Below are positions 42,861 through 52,946 of a stretch of 58,768 nt of DNA, in pieces. The translations under genes were made by a program, and so were the position numbers. The DNA comes from Paenibacillus cremeus (GTDB lineage: Bacteria; Bacillota; Bacilli; Paenibacillales; NBRC-103111), in contig NZ_VNJI01000049.1 of assembly GCF_007786445.1 (NCBI RefSeq), forward strand, positions 1-58,768, read 5' to 3'. The notes under the pieces were generated by a model that was given only the letters and a program-made list of their open reading frames with translations, had not been told where the DNA came from and ran no database searches. The number at the start of each line of letters is the position of its first letter. The first letter of the stretch is position 1.

Positions 42861-43625
42861 CTATTTCTTATGGCTGACTAAGCCGTAACGAATGAGGAGC
42901 TTGTCCTCCATCCGTTTAAAGAAGAGCGAGTCGGAAACGGTACCGAGCACCGCAATAATAATAACGATACAGAGCATAAGCGCCGTATCCGCCAGATTGC
43001 GGCCGTCCTGCAGCAGCTGTCCGAGTCCTACGCCTTTGGCGATGAGCTCGCCTGCTACCAGCGCGCGCCATGCAAACGCCCACGCTACGCGTACGCCGGT
43101 CATCATATGTGGGAACGCCGCTGGCACCATAACTTGATAGAACATTCGAAACCCGTCGCCTGTACCCATTGTTTGAGCGGCTTTGATGTAGATCGTCGGA
43201 ATATTTTTGATCCCAGTCCGGCTCGACATCGCCATCGTCCATGTGGCACCCAGCATTGTAATGAAGATTACGGAAAAATCGTTCATCCCGAACCAAATGA
43301 TGGCGAAAGGCAGCCAGGCGATGCTCGGAATCGTTTGCAGTGCAACGACGAGAAAACCGATCGTATCGTCGAGCCAACGGTAACGGGCGAACAGGAAGCC
43401 CAGCACCGTACCTACCGTGATGGAAATCACGAACGAAAGCACCAGCCGCTTCATGCTCTGGAAGGTAGCCTCCAGCAGCTGTCCGTGGACAAAGCCGTCA
43501 TAGAACGCTTGGAACGTCTGAGTAACGGAAGGGAATTTCCAGCCCCAGTCAAAAATTCTAAATCCCGCTTCCCACGCTATCAAGACTAGAATTAGAAACA
43601 GACCTCTTCTTAATGCTGTACTCAT
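42861..43625 (-). CDS. ABC transporter permease, SsuC/TauC type
   Basis: A 254-residue membrane protein with six helices. RWLDDTIGFLVVALQTIPSIAWLPFAIIWFG and AAQTMGTGDGFRMFYQVMVPAAFPHMMTG, the ATPase-contact loop, are typical of SsuC/TauC/NrtB permeases. The start ATG (43625) is 6 nt after AAAGGAGGAG, which lies inside the ATPase coding sequence; the two genes overlap by 68 nt in different frames. It is coupled to the ATPase and to the lipoprotein 50 nt downstream. Confidence 0.9.
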   Translation of the reverse strand: MSTALRRGLFLILVLIAWEAGFRIFDWGWKFPSVTQTFQAFYDGFVHGQLLEATFQSMKRLVLSFVISITVGTVLGFLFARYRWLDDTIGFLVVALQTIPSIAWLPFAIIWFGMNDFSVIFITMLGATWTMAMSSRTGIKNIPTIYIKAAQTMGTGDGFRMFYQVMVPAAFPHMMTGVRVAWAFAWRALVAGELIAKGVGLGQLLQDGRNLADTALMLCIVIIIAVLGTVSDSLFFKRMEDKLLIRYGLVSHKK

Positions 43626-44397
43626 CGCCCATCTCCTCCTTTACCACTTTTTCGAGCTCGTCTGCGAGGGCATCCATGATGCTTCGTTCGACGTGGTGAA
43701 GAACGGAGTCGGCGTAATCGCGCGGTCTGGCCGCTTGGACCACAAACTCTTTCTTGATGGTGCCCGGCCGGGTGGACATAACCAGGACACGATCCGATAA
43801 AATAACGGCTTCCCGAATGTTATGCGTGATAAAGAGAATCGTTTTGCGCGTGCGCATCCAGATTTCTTCCAATTCCTTATGTAAAATGAGCCGCGTTTGT
43901 TCATCGAGTGCTGCGAACGGCTCGTCCATCAGCAAAATTTCCGGATCCATCGCGAGTGCCCGGGCGATCGCGGCTCGTTGCTTCATCCCACCGGAAAGCT
44001 CATGCGGGTAACGGTCGGCAAACTTGCTCAAGTGTACGGCTTTAATCTGCTCCATCGCCAAATCTTCGCGTTCCTTTTTGCCGATGCCTTTTTGCTTCAA
44101 GCCGAAGGCAACATTCTCCAGCACGGTCAGCCAAGGGAACAGCGCATGCTCTTGGAAAACGACAACGCGGTCGGGTCCAGGTGAGCTGCAAGGCTTGCCG
44201 TTTACGGTGATAGTGCCTTGTTCGGCTTGCTCGAGTCCTGCTACCAGATTAAGCAGTGTGGATTTGCCGCAGCCGGACGGTCCGAGCAGGGAAACGAATT
44301 CACCTTTTTCAATCGTTAGGGAAACATTGTCAATGGCGGTAAAGGTGCCGCCGGTGCGCTGGTGAAACGTTTTGCTAATGTTTTTGATTTCAATCAA
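43558..44397 (-). CDS. ABC transporter ATP-binding protein, SsuB/TauB type
   Basis: A 279-residue cytoplasmic ATPase. Walker A LLGPSGCGKSTLLN, the Q-loop VFQEHALFPWL, the signature LSGGMKQRAAIARALA, Walker B ILLMDEPFAALDEQTR and the H-loop LFITHNIREAV are all complete. It starts at TTG 44397, 11 nt after AAGGAG; no nearby ATG fits. It is the first gene of the importer operon. Its last 68 nt overlap the permease gene, and the Ser-rich tail (VSNSSLDSVGSGI) is encoded there. Confidence 0.92.
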   Translation of the reverse strand: MIEIKNISKTFHQRTGGTFTAIDNVSLTIEKGEFVSLLGPSGCGKSTLLNLVAGLEQAEQGTITVNGKPCSSPGPDRVVVFQEHALFPWLTVLENVAFGLKQKGIGKKEREDLAMEQIKAVHLSKFADRYPHELSGGMKQRAAIARALAMDPEILLMDEPFAALDEQTRLILHKELEEIWMRTRKTILFITHNIREAVILSDRVLVMSTRPGTIKKEFVVQAARPRDYADSVLHHVERSIMDALADELEKVVKEEMGDEYSIKKRSVSNSSLDSVGSGI

Positions 44398-44575
44398 AGT
44401 GGAGTCACTCTCCTTGGTGCGACTGTAAGCAGCTGATATAGATATACAAATATACCAACTTATTTTATAGGAATTAAAAGGGAAGTCAACAACAAATTTT
44501 GCAGGAGTTTTCGCGATTCATGTCGAATTGTCGAGGGGATGACCACATTTTTCCTTGTTGAAAGGATTGAGAATA

Positions 44576-45490
44576 ATGAAACGAACGAAACGCGTCGCGC
44601 TGCTGACCCTAATGCTCAGTGGTGCTTTTGTTGCGGGCGTCTACGCGCAGGATGTGATCCAAGAGGTGAGAGCGTACCTGCGTCCTGATTTCAACCTGGT
44701 TGTGGACGGCAGCCCGGCGAAGCTCGAAGGGTCCATCTTGATATTTAATGATAAGAGCTATTTGCCGCTGACAGAGCTAGGTCAGATGCTGGGTGCTAAT
44801 ATTTATTGGAAAGCGGAGAACAAAACGATCTATGTTAACAGCCGCATCAATCCGGAGCAGCGCAAGGATGACTCGGGCGAGGTGTACGAGACGATCCAGA
44901 TGTACAATCCATATTCGGTAAAGCTGAACTACTTGGGGACGGAATATCCCATGCTCATAACCTATAACAATGCGACCGGCAGCGCAAGCTACGAGCCCTT
45001 CTACCGGCTGTCGGATGTGCGGAGAATGGGGGTCGATACGGACGGGCTGAAAAAGACGAGGGAGCGGTATACGCAGGAGCTGTATGTGAGCGAGAAGGAG
45101 CTGGACAAGCGCTGGAGTAAGCAAAAGCCGACCAAAGTATATGACACCAGCGGGTCCACCTACGTGATCAGCGAGGAGGTTCATCCGGTCAAGCTGGATT
45201 TGCTGCGCACGCATGTGAAGAATACGCTCAACTCAAACTTTTCGAATGTGACGGTCAACGATAAGCCGATCATCATCGATAAAGTGGCGGACGAAGAGGA
45301 TACATATGATTACTTGTTCTACGAAACGATCCGCTCGGCCAATGTGAGTCAATCGGTCAGCGGCTTCTACAAAGCACGCATTCAGTTGTACAAGAACAAT
45401 CTCCCTGGCTCCAATACCACGTACTCGCTTACGGTGACGAACAAGACGGATTTGACGGAGGAAGCGAAGAAACGGGAGAATCCGCAGTAA
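44576..45490 (+). CDS. Exported protein with copper amine oxidase-like stalk domain
   Basis: A 304-residue protein. The N-terminal MKRTKRVALLTLMLSGAFVAG is a signal peptide or membrane anchor. Residues about 35-90 are a stalk domain: FNLVVDGSPAKLEGSILIFND, SYLPLTELGQMLGANIYW and KTIYVNSRI. The remainder is beta-rich with a charged C-terminus (TEEAKKRENPQ). No enzymatic motif is visible. The upstream site GAAAGGATTGAG is a weak ribosome site. It is the third stalk-domain protein in the window. Its gene is flanked by the ABC operon (divergent) and a 445-nt gap with a weak terminator. Function is unknown. Confidence 0.68.
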   Translation: MKRTKRVALLTLMLSGAFVAGVYAQDVIQEVRAYLRPDFNLVVDGSPAKLEGSILIFNDKSYLPLTELGQMLGANIYWKAENKTIYVNSRINPEQRKDDSGEVYETIQMYNPYSVKLNYLGTEYPMLITYNNATGSASYEPFYRLSDVRRMGVDTDGLKKTRERYTQELYVSEKELDKRWSKQKPTKVYDTSGSTYVISEEVHPVKLDLLRTHVKNTLNSNFSNVTVNDKPIIIDKVADEEDTYDYLFYETIRSANVSQSVSGFYKARIQLYKNNLPGSNTTYSLTVTNKTDLTEEAKKRENPQ

Positions 45491-45576
45491 TAGCAGTGCC
45501 AACCTGAGCTCTGACCAAGCAACTCTATTCAAATGGGAGCGGCGATGGCGGACAAAATCATAGCATGGCAGCCGAC

Positions 45577-45617
45577 AAAGATCGTCTTTTCGCAGCGGCG
45601 CGGAGGCGGTCTTTTTG
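45577..45617 (+). terminator. Probable terminator
   Basis: AAAGATCG pairs with CGGTCTTT (one G-T pair) with a GC-rich interior and a TTTTT tail, 87 nt after the stop at 45490. Confidence 0.5.
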
Positions 45618-45687
45618 GCGATTCCAGGGGAGTCATGCCATCTTAAAAATAGGTTCAAAAATGAGTAAAAAAAGACAATAATCCAAG

Positions 45688-45716
45688 TTGCTAAATCATA
45701 TGATTCATAATAAGAT
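45688..45716 (+). promoter_or_regulatory. Candidate promoter with palindromic operator in the spacer
   Basis: TTGCTA (45688-45693), a 17-nt spacer and TAAGAT (45711-45716). The spacer begins with the 12-bp palindrome AATCATATGATT (45694-45705), a position suited to a repressor. The remainder of the 220-nt leader to the start at 45936 shows no coding sequence. Confidence 0.4.
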
Positions 45717-45935
45717 AGAATCAAGAAACTGAATAGTCAGAAAATTCTATCAAAGGGGCTGGAGCTTTCAACACTACAAAGCGATAGACGGTAATGCCGC
45801 CTAGACACCCTAACTGCCGCCGCTTATGTACACACTTTGCCGGACGTCTGCGACCTTGGCTTACAGCTAGACAGCGGATCCGGCGCTCGGAGCCCATGAA
45901 CGGATTTCGAACTATGAGGACGAGGAGGGATTGCC

Positions 45936-46532
45936 GTGAGTAAAAGTCATGAAGTGGAATATTGCAACCTTGAATTGCGATTTGACCGTCGGCTAATCCG
46001 TAACTTCATCAAAACGCTTATCCAAGAAGGGTATTCTCTGTACTGGAACGAGAACGATCAACAATTTATCGTTTCCATTCGAACGGGCCGAAAGCTTGTG
46101 AAGCTCAAATTCCAACGCATAGGCGAACGATATAAGATTGTCGGCAACTATTCCTTTAAGGATGAGAAATTAGCGGAGCTTATGGAAAAGATGATCGGCG
46201 ATACACGCGGACACGCGGTTGTCAAACGGTTTAAGGATCGTCAAATCTTGATTGAAAACATCATGTTCGGAGAAATCATCCGCATGGTGGAAATTTCGGG
46301 CGTCGAGCACAAGGTTTTGTTTCAAAAGGAACCGGTGGTGACTGTGGAAGAAATGATGCAAGCTTTTCGCTCCAAGCGTCCGGACGAACGGATTCCGGTG
46401 CTGCGGCTGGAGCTGGATTATGAGCTCGCCACTCTGCATGATGCCATTCAAGCGGGGGATCGCGAGACCACACAAAAATGCAAAGAGCGCTTAAAGGAGC
46501 TAAGGCATGAAATGTTGCTTCTCGAAATGTAA
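45936..46532 (+). CDS. Hypothetical protein, charged and soluble
   Basis: A 198-residue cytoplasmic protein, rich in Arg, Glu and Lys (KVLFQKEPVVTVEEMMQAF, ETTQKCKERLKELRHEM). It starts at GTG 45936, 8 nt after GAGGAGG. The N-terminal part is probably alpha/beta (LELRFDRRLIRNFIKTLIQEG, FIVSIRTGRKLVKLKFQ) and the C-terminal part a helical hairpin. No known motif, membrane helix or signal is seen. It has a long leader with a palindromic promoter candidate and a good terminator, suggesting a separately regulated unit. I do not recognise the family and assign no function. Confidence 0.7.
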   Translation: MSKSHEVEYCNLELRFDRRLIRNFIKTLIQEGYSLYWNENDQQFIVSIRTGRKLVKLKFQRIGERYKIVGNYSFKDEKLAELMEKMIGDTRGHAVVKRFKDRQILIENIMFGEIIRMVEISGVEHKVLFQKEPVVTVEEMMQAFRSKRPDERIPVLRLELDYELATLHDAIQAGDRETTQKCKERLKELRHEMLLLEM

Positions 46533-46557
46533 TCGAATATGGCCTTGTGCCAGAGAA

Positions 46558-46595
46558 TAAGCGGTCTGTGACATTGTGCACAGGCCGCTTTTTTG
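46558..46595 (+). terminator. Rho-independent terminator
   Basis: Stem AAGCGGTCTGTG pairing with CACAGGCCGCTT, then TTTTTT, 26 nt after the stop at 46532. Confidence 0.85.
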
Positions 46596-46732
46596 TGGAA
46601 TAAGAAAAGACAACGGTCATGAAGTTGCCTGCGGGCTTCGAGTGGGGTAAACTGGTTTTGGAACCTGAATTCGCCCGAAAGATGCAGCTGCAAAAAAGGT
46701 CAGAATTCCGAGAATCCGGCAAGAAAAGAGCG

Positions 46733-46762
46733 TTGTTAACGTGTGCAGCTCTATGATATGAT
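46733..46762 (+). promoter_or_regulatory. Candidate promoter of the gluconate-type operon
   Basis: TTGTTA (46733-46738), an 18-nt spacer and TATGAT (46757-46762), 18 nt before the LacI-family start. A GTTAAC palindrome overlaps the -35 box and could be part of an operator. Confidence 0.45.
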
Positions 46763-46779
46763 GATTCAGAGGTGGTAGG

Positions 46780-47796
46780 ATGAGCAGCGTTACGATTAAA
46801 GATATAGCTAAACTTGCCGGCGTCTCGCATACGACTGTATCCCGAGCGCTGAACGACAGCCCGCTCATCAATCCGGAAACGAAGGAACGGATCAAGGCGA
46901 TTGCCGACAGCCTGAATTATGCGCCGAATTACAGTGCGCGGAGCCTGGTGCTGGATCGATCTTATAATTTTGGCTTATTTTTCTCCACCCTGCATAAGGG
47001 GACTTCCGCCGGGTTCTTGTATGAGGCCATCAAGGGCGTCAACGATGTGATTAAGGATCAGTTCAACCTGATTGTTCGCGGGATTGACGACTATAAGAGC
47101 TTTCACAACGTGAACCGCAAAAGCTTCGACGGCTTGATCGTCATGAGCCAGAGCGCGAGCGATCAGCCCTTTATCGAATATGCGGCGCAGATCGATATTC
47201 CGCTGGTCGTGCTGAACCGGCCGCTGGATTCGGTCAAGGTGATGAACCTGGTGCCCGATGACCAGAGCGGAGCGTTCCGCGTAGTAGAGCACTTGATCAG
47301 CCGAGGTCATCGCGATATAGCGATCATCGAAGGGAAGGCCGGCTTTAAATCGACCGAAGCCCGCCGAGACGGATTCCGTGAGGCGATGAGCCGGTATGAG
47401 GTACCGGTTCGCGATGAATGGATCGTGCGAGGCAATTACGACTTGGAAAGCGGCCATGCCGGCATGATCGTGCTGCTGGATTTACCTGAGCGGCCGACAG
47501 CGGTATTTTGCTCCAATGACGACATGGCGCTGGGCGCGATTAAGGCAGTTACCGAGCGAGGACTGCGCGTGCCGGAGGATATTTCGGTGGTCGGCTTTGA
47601 TGACCATTTGTTCTCCAGCTTTATGACGCCGGCATTGACGACCGTACGCAGGCCGATTGAAGAGATCAGCCGGGTCGGGGCGATGAAGCTGTTGTCTTTT
47701 ATCGAGAAAAAACAGGTTGAGAAATCGACCGTTTACTTTCATACGGAGCTGGTCATTCGAGACTCCGTCAAAACGATTACAGGAGGCACAAACTGA
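46780..47796 (+). CDS. LacI-family transcriptional regulator of the sugar-acid operon
   Basis: A 338-residue repressor. The DNA-binding domain is VTIKDIAKLAGVSHTTVSRALN, the LacI helix-turn-helix, with ETKERIKAIADSLNYAPNYSARSL completing the hinge. The periplasmic-binding-like domain (about 60-330) contains FDGLIVMSQSASDQPF, HLISRGHRDIAIIEG and ISVVGFDDHLFSSFMTPALTTVRRP. It is the first gene of an operon with a LarA-like isomerase, gluconokinase, SDR and 6-phosphogluconate dehydrogenase, so its effector is probably a sugar acid or phosphorylated derivative. Its stop and the next start share one base (TGATG), indicating translational coupling. In many Bacillales the gnt operon has a GntR-type regulator instead; this one is LacI type. 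Confidence 0.92.
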   Translation: MSSVTIKDIAKLAGVSHTTVSRALNDSPLINPETKERIKAIADSLNYAPNYSARSLVLDRSYNFGLFFSTLHKGTSAGFLYEAIKGVNDVIKDQFNLIVRGIDDYKSFHNVNRKSFDGLIVMSQSASDQPFIEYAAQIDIPLVVLNRPLDSVKVMNLVPDDQSGAFRVVEHLISRGHRDIAIIEGKAGFKSTEARRDGFREAMSRYEVPVRDEWIVRGNYDLESGHAGMIVLLDLPERPTAVFCSNDDMALGAIKAVTERGLRVPEDISVVGFDDHLFSSFMTPALTTVRRPIEEISRVGAMKLLSFIEKKQVEKSTVYFHTELVIRDSVKTITGGTN

Positions 47797-49070
47797 TGAG
47801 CGTTAGCGTTATTAGAGAAGTCTTGAAAGATATCCCGATCCCGCAAATGGTGCGCATCCGTCAAAAGTTTGACGGAACGAAGCTGGAGAACCCGACCGCC
47901 GTGCTGGAGCAAGAGCTCAAGAAGCCGGGTACGATCGACACGATCAAGCCGGGCCAGCAGGTTGCGGTAGCTGTGGGCAGCCGCGGGGTAGCGAATATCG
48001 CCGCCTTCACCAAAACGACGATCGATGCCATTAAGCAAGCCGGCGCACATCCGTTTATCGTTCCTTGCATGGGCAGCCATGGCGGCGCGACTGCGGAAGG
48101 GCAAAGAGAAGTGCTGCATCATCTCGGCGTCACGGAAGAAGCGATGGGCGCGCCGATCCGCTCCTCCATGGAAGTCATTAAGATCGATGAGCTCCCGAAC
48201 GGCTTGCCTGTTTACGTGGATAAGTACGCATCGGAAGCGGATGCTATCGTCGTCATAAACCGCGTGAAGCCGCACACAGCGTTCCGCGGACGGATCGAGA
48301 GCGGCATCATGAAGATGATCTCCATCGGCTTGGGCAAGCAAAAGGGCGCGGAGGCGTGCCATCAGCTCGGCTTCAAGTATATGGCGGAGAATGTACCGGC
48401 TATGGCCAAAATCATGATGGAGAAGCTGCCGATCGTGTTCGGCGTGGCGCTTGTCGAGAATGCATTCGATGAAACTTGTATTGTAGAAGTGCTTCCGGCG
48501 GCTCAAGTGGAAGAGCGGGAAGAGAAGCTGCTGGAAATCGCGAAGGCGCGTCTGCCGAAAATTTTGTTCGATCAAATCGACGTTCTCGTCATTGACTACA
48601 TCGGCAAAAACATCAGCGGCGACGGCATGGACCCGAACATTACCGGCCGTTATCCAACGCCTTATGCGCACGGTGGACCAGAAGTGTCCAAGATGATTGT
48701 ACTGGACTTGACGCCGGAATCGCACGGCAACGCTAACGGTGTGGGCACAGCGGATTTCACGACCCAGCGACTGGTAAATAAAACGAACTGGGAAGGCACC
48801 TACATGAACGGCTTGACCTCCACGGTTTGTGCACCTACCAAGCAGGCGACAACGCTTGAAAATGATTATTATGCGATCAAGGCGGCGGTTAAGACTTGCA
48901 ACATTCTTGACTACACCAAATGCCGGATCGTCCGCATTCAAGATACACTGCATCTGGGCGAGATCGAAATTTCCGTTAACCTGCTCGAGGAAGCGAAGCA
49001 GCACGCGGATATTGAAATTTTGACTGAGCCCTATGACCTGCCATTCAACAGCGAAGGGAATTTGAGATAA
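47796..49070 (+). CDS. LarA-family nickel-pincer hydroxyacid isomerase (predicted sugar-acid epimerase)
   Basis: A 424-residue protein of the lactate racemase (DUF2088) superfamily. PCMGSHGGATAEG carries His95, NRVKPHTAFRGR His160, SGIMKMIS Lys173 and EACHQLGF His189. Lactobacillus LarA uses three His and one Lys around its nickel pincer cofactor, and the spacing here (65, 13 and 16) is close to LarA's (66, 10 and 16), so the active site looks complete. The mature enzyme needs LarB/C/E elsewhere in the genome. The operon joins it to gluconokinase and 6-phosphogluconate dehydrogenase. LarA homologs include a D-gluconate 2-epimerase type, so epimerising an aldonate (for example mannonate and gluconate) is a fitting inference. 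Confidence 0.82.
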   Translation: MSVSVIREVLKDIPIPQMVRIRQKFDGTKLENPTAVLEQELKKPGTIDTIKPGQQVAVAVGSRGVANIAAFTKTTIDAIKQAGAHPFIVPCMGSHGGATAEGQREVLHHLGVTEEAMGAPIRSSMEVIKIDELPNGLPVYVDKYASEADAIVVINRVKPHTAFRGRIESGIMKMISIGLGKQKGAEACHQLGFKYMAENVPAMAKIMMEKLPIVFGVALVENAFDETCIVEVLPAAQVEEREEKLLEIAKARLPKILFDQIDVLVIDYIGKNISGDGMDPNITGRYPTPYAHGGPEVSKMIVLDLTPESHGNANGVGTADFTTQRLVNKTNWEGTYMNGLTSTVCAPTKQATTLENDYYAIKAAVKTCNILDYTKCRIVRIQDTLHLGEIEISVNLLEEAKQHADIEILTEPYDLPFNSEGNLR

Positions 49071-49071
49071 C

Positions 49072-50631
49072 ATGAGCGGTTCGTCCTCATCCAAGCCTTA
49101 TATCATTGCAGCGGATATCGGTACCACCAGCACTAAGACGCTGGTGATCGACCGGAGCGGGCGTGTACTCGCATCGAGCTCGGTGGAGTATCCGCTGCAT
49201 ACACCAAGACCGGACATGGCTGAGCAGGAGCCGGATGAAATTTTTCAAGCGGTTCTGACGGCCATCCGCAACGTCATCAGCAAAGCAGCGATTCTGCCGG
49301 GGCAAGTGCTCTGCGTATCGTTCAGCTCGGCGATGCACAGCCTGATTGCTGTGGACCGGGATTTGAATCTGCTTACTCGCTGCATCACTTGGGCGGATAA
49401 TCGAAGCGTCGGGTATGTCAAGAAGCTGAAAGAAGAGCACGGCGGACTTGAGATCTACAGGAATACCGGTACTCCGATCCATCCGATGTCGCCGCTTCTC
49501 AAGCTGATGTGGCTTCGCGATAACGAGCCGGAGCTTTTCGAGAAGGCTTATAAGTTTATCGGTATTAAAGAATACGTATTTGCCAAGCTTTTCGGTAAGC
49601 TGGTGATTGACCATTCCATCGCGAGCGCGACGGGCTTGTTTAACCTGCGGTCGCTGGAGTGGGACAAGCAGGCGCTCGAAACGTGCGGCGTACGCCCCGA
49701 GCAGCTCTCCGAGCCGGTTCCTACAACGCATGTGCTGGAAGGCATGCAAGCGCAGTACGCGGAAGCGATGGGACTTGCAGCCGATACCCCGTTTGTCGTC
49801 GGTGCATCGGATGGCGTGCTGGCCAACCTTGGCGTAGGCGCATTCGATCCAGGCATTTATGCGGTTACGATTGGAACGAGCGGCGCGGTCCGCGGCGTGG
49901 TGAAAGAGCCGTTCACCGATCCGCAAGGAAGACTGTTTTGCTACAACCTGATGGAAAACTTCTGGGTCGTCGGAGGCGCAATCAACAACGGAGGCATCAT
50001 GTTCCGTTGGGTCCGCGATCAGCTGGCCACAGCGGAAGCGGAGGAAGGCCGCCGCAGAGGCATGGATCCGTACGATTATTTGACGGAGCTTGCCAAAGAA
50101 GTGCCTGCAGGCTCCGATGGCTTGATCTTCATGCCGCTCTTGGCCGGTGAACGCGCACCGTATTGGAATGCCAACGCACGCGGCGTTTTTTTCGGCCTGT
50201 CGCTGTACCATCAGAAGAAGCATATGATCCGCTCCGTGCTGGAAGGCGTCATGTACCGGATTCACTCGGTTGTTACCGCGCTGGAGGAGATGAACGGTCC
50301 GACGAAGGAAATTCGTGCATCCGGCGGCTTTGCCCGCTCGCCATTCTGGCTGCAGATGATGTCCGACGTATTGGGCTCCCCGGTCGCGGTTCCGAACACC
50401 ATCGAGAGCTCCGGATTAGGCGCGGCGCAGCTCGGCATGCTGGCACTCGGCGAGATCAAAGACTTCACGTCCGTGCACAATTGGATGCATGTAGAGCAGT
50501 CGCTGCATACGGACAGCCGTAACCATGAAGTATACTTAGAGTTGACAAAAATTTATAATCGTGTGTACCATCAGTTGAAGGACGAGTTCGATGCGATCGC
50601 CGCGTTCCAGCAGGTCCACACGATTTCATAG
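49072..50631 (+). CDS. gntK: Gluconokinase, FGGY family
   Basis: A 519-residue sugar-acid kinase that phosphorylates gluconate to 6-phosphogluconate. IAADIGTTSTKTLVIDRSG is the phosphate-1 ATP motif, ITWADNRS and ASATGLFNLRSLEWD are typical of GntK, IGTSGAVRGV holds the phosphate-2 motif, and GGFARSPFW the adenosine motif. Length and sequence match Bacillus GntK. ATG follows the LarA-like stop by 1 nt. Its product is the substrate of GndA encoded two genes further on. It is a strong anchor for the operon's role. Confidence 0.93.
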   Translation: MSGSSSSKPYIIAADIGTTSTKTLVIDRSGRVLASSSVEYPLHTPRPDMAEQEPDEIFQAVLTAIRNVISKAAILPGQVLCVSFSSAMHSLIAVDRDLNLLTRCITWADNRSVGYVKKLKEEHGGLEIYRNTGTPIHPMSPLLKLMWLRDNEPELFEKAYKFIGIKEYVFAKLFGKLVIDHSIASATGLFNLRSLEWDKQALETCGVRPEQLSEPVPTTHVLEGMQAQYAEAMGLAADTPFVVGASDGVLANLGVGAFDPGIYAVTIGTSGAVRGVVKEPFTDPQGRLFCYNLMENFWVVGGAINNGGIMFRWVRDQLATAEAEEGRRRGMDPYDYLTELAKEVPAGSDGLIFMPLLAGERAPYWNANARGVFFGLSLYHQKKHMIRSVLEGVMYRIHSVVTALEEMNGPTKEIRASGGFARSPFWLQMMSDVLGSPVAVPNTIESSGLGAAQLGMLALGEIKDFTSVHNWMHVEQSLHTDSRNHEVYLELTKIYNRVYHQLKDEFDAIAAFQQVHTIS

Positions 50632-50708
50632 CAACAGCTTCAAGGCAGCAGTACCTAAATGAAGTGCATTTTGCTGATGCAACTACTCTAAATAGGGGGA
50701 CTAATACG

Positions 50709-51482
50709 ATGGCTATGAATTTATTCGATTTGACAGGGAAAACGGCGGTAATTATCGGCGGTAACAGCACGCTTGGCGGAGCGATGGCGGTAGCTCTGGG
50801 TGGACACGGCGCAGATGTGGCGATCGTAGGCCGCAATGCGGAGAAGTCCGACGAGGTTGTGAAACGTATTCAAGAAGTGGGCGGCAACGCAAAGAGCTTC
50901 TCTGCAGATGCTACTAATGCAGAAGATCTTCAGAAGGTTCTGGCTGATGTTTTGGCTTGGACTGGCCGCTGCGACGTTCTCATGAACTGCCCTGGGAAAA
51001 ACAGCGCAACGCCGTTCTTCGAAATTTCGATGGAAGAGTGGGACTCCATTATGGAGGTCAACTTGAAAAGCGTTGTGTTGGCGTGCCAAATTTTCGGGAA
51101 GCATATGGTGGAGAAAGGTGAAGGAGGCAGCATCATCAACATTTCCTCGGTTTCTTCCGATCCTCCGTTGTCCCGCGTATTCACATACTCCGCTTCCAAA
51201 GCGGCAGTGAACAACGTGACGAAATTCCTTGCGCGTGAGTTCGCACCGGCCCGCGTTCGTGTCAATGCGATCATTCCGGGCTTCTTCCCAGCGATCCAAA
51301 ACCGCAGCATCCTGTCGCCGGAGCGGATTGAGTCGATCATGCGTCACACACCAATGAACCGCTTCGGTGAAGCGGAAGAGCTGCAAGGCGCAGCCGTATA
51401 TCTGGCATCCGACAAGGCATCAAGCTTTGTAACGGGATCGCTGCTGAGAGTAGACGGCGGCTACGGCTCCATGACGATCTAG
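50709..51482 (+). CDS. SDR family oxidoreductase of the gluconate operon
   Basis: A 257-residue NAD(P)-dependent SDR. The cofactor loop IIGGNSTLGGAMAVALGG, MNCPGKN (an NNAG variant), ISSVSS and YSASK with its Tyr-x-x-x-Lys dyad are present, and SLLRVDGGYGS closes the fold. Similar enzymes include gluconate 5-dehydrogenase and fructuronate/mannonate reductases, and the operon context supports one of these. ATG 50709 is chosen, with GGGGGA just upstream; the open frame begins 15 codons earlier without a site. The GGN loop in place of TGG is a minor departure. Confidence 0.86.
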   Translation: MAMNLFDLTGKTAVIIGGNSTLGGAMAVALGGHGADVAIVGRNAEKSDEVVKRIQEVGGNAKSFSADATNAEDLQKVLADVLAWTGRCDVLMNCPGKNSATPFFEISMEEWDSIMEVNLKSVVLACQIFGKHMVEKGEGGSIINISSVSSDPPLSRVFTYSASKAAVNNVTKFLAREFAPARVRVNAIIPGFFPAIQNRSILSPERIESIMRHTPMNRFGEAEELQGAAVYLASDKASSFVTGSLLRVDGGYGSMTI

Positions 51483-51533
51483 TTCACCCCATCAACACCC
51501 AATCAACCATACAAGAGAGGATGAGAAACCATA

Positions 51534-52942
<1,409 letters not shown>

Positions 52943-52946
<4 letters not shown>

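Noticed and set aside
42861..44397. A frameshift as the cause of the ATPase/permease overlap
   Set aside because: Both proteins are complete with normal ends, and the permease has a strong ribosome site within the ATPase gene.
47739..49094. A long antisense frame over the LarA-like gene
   Set aside because: The sense protein is conserved and operon-linked; the antisense protein is Arg/His-rich shadow sequence.
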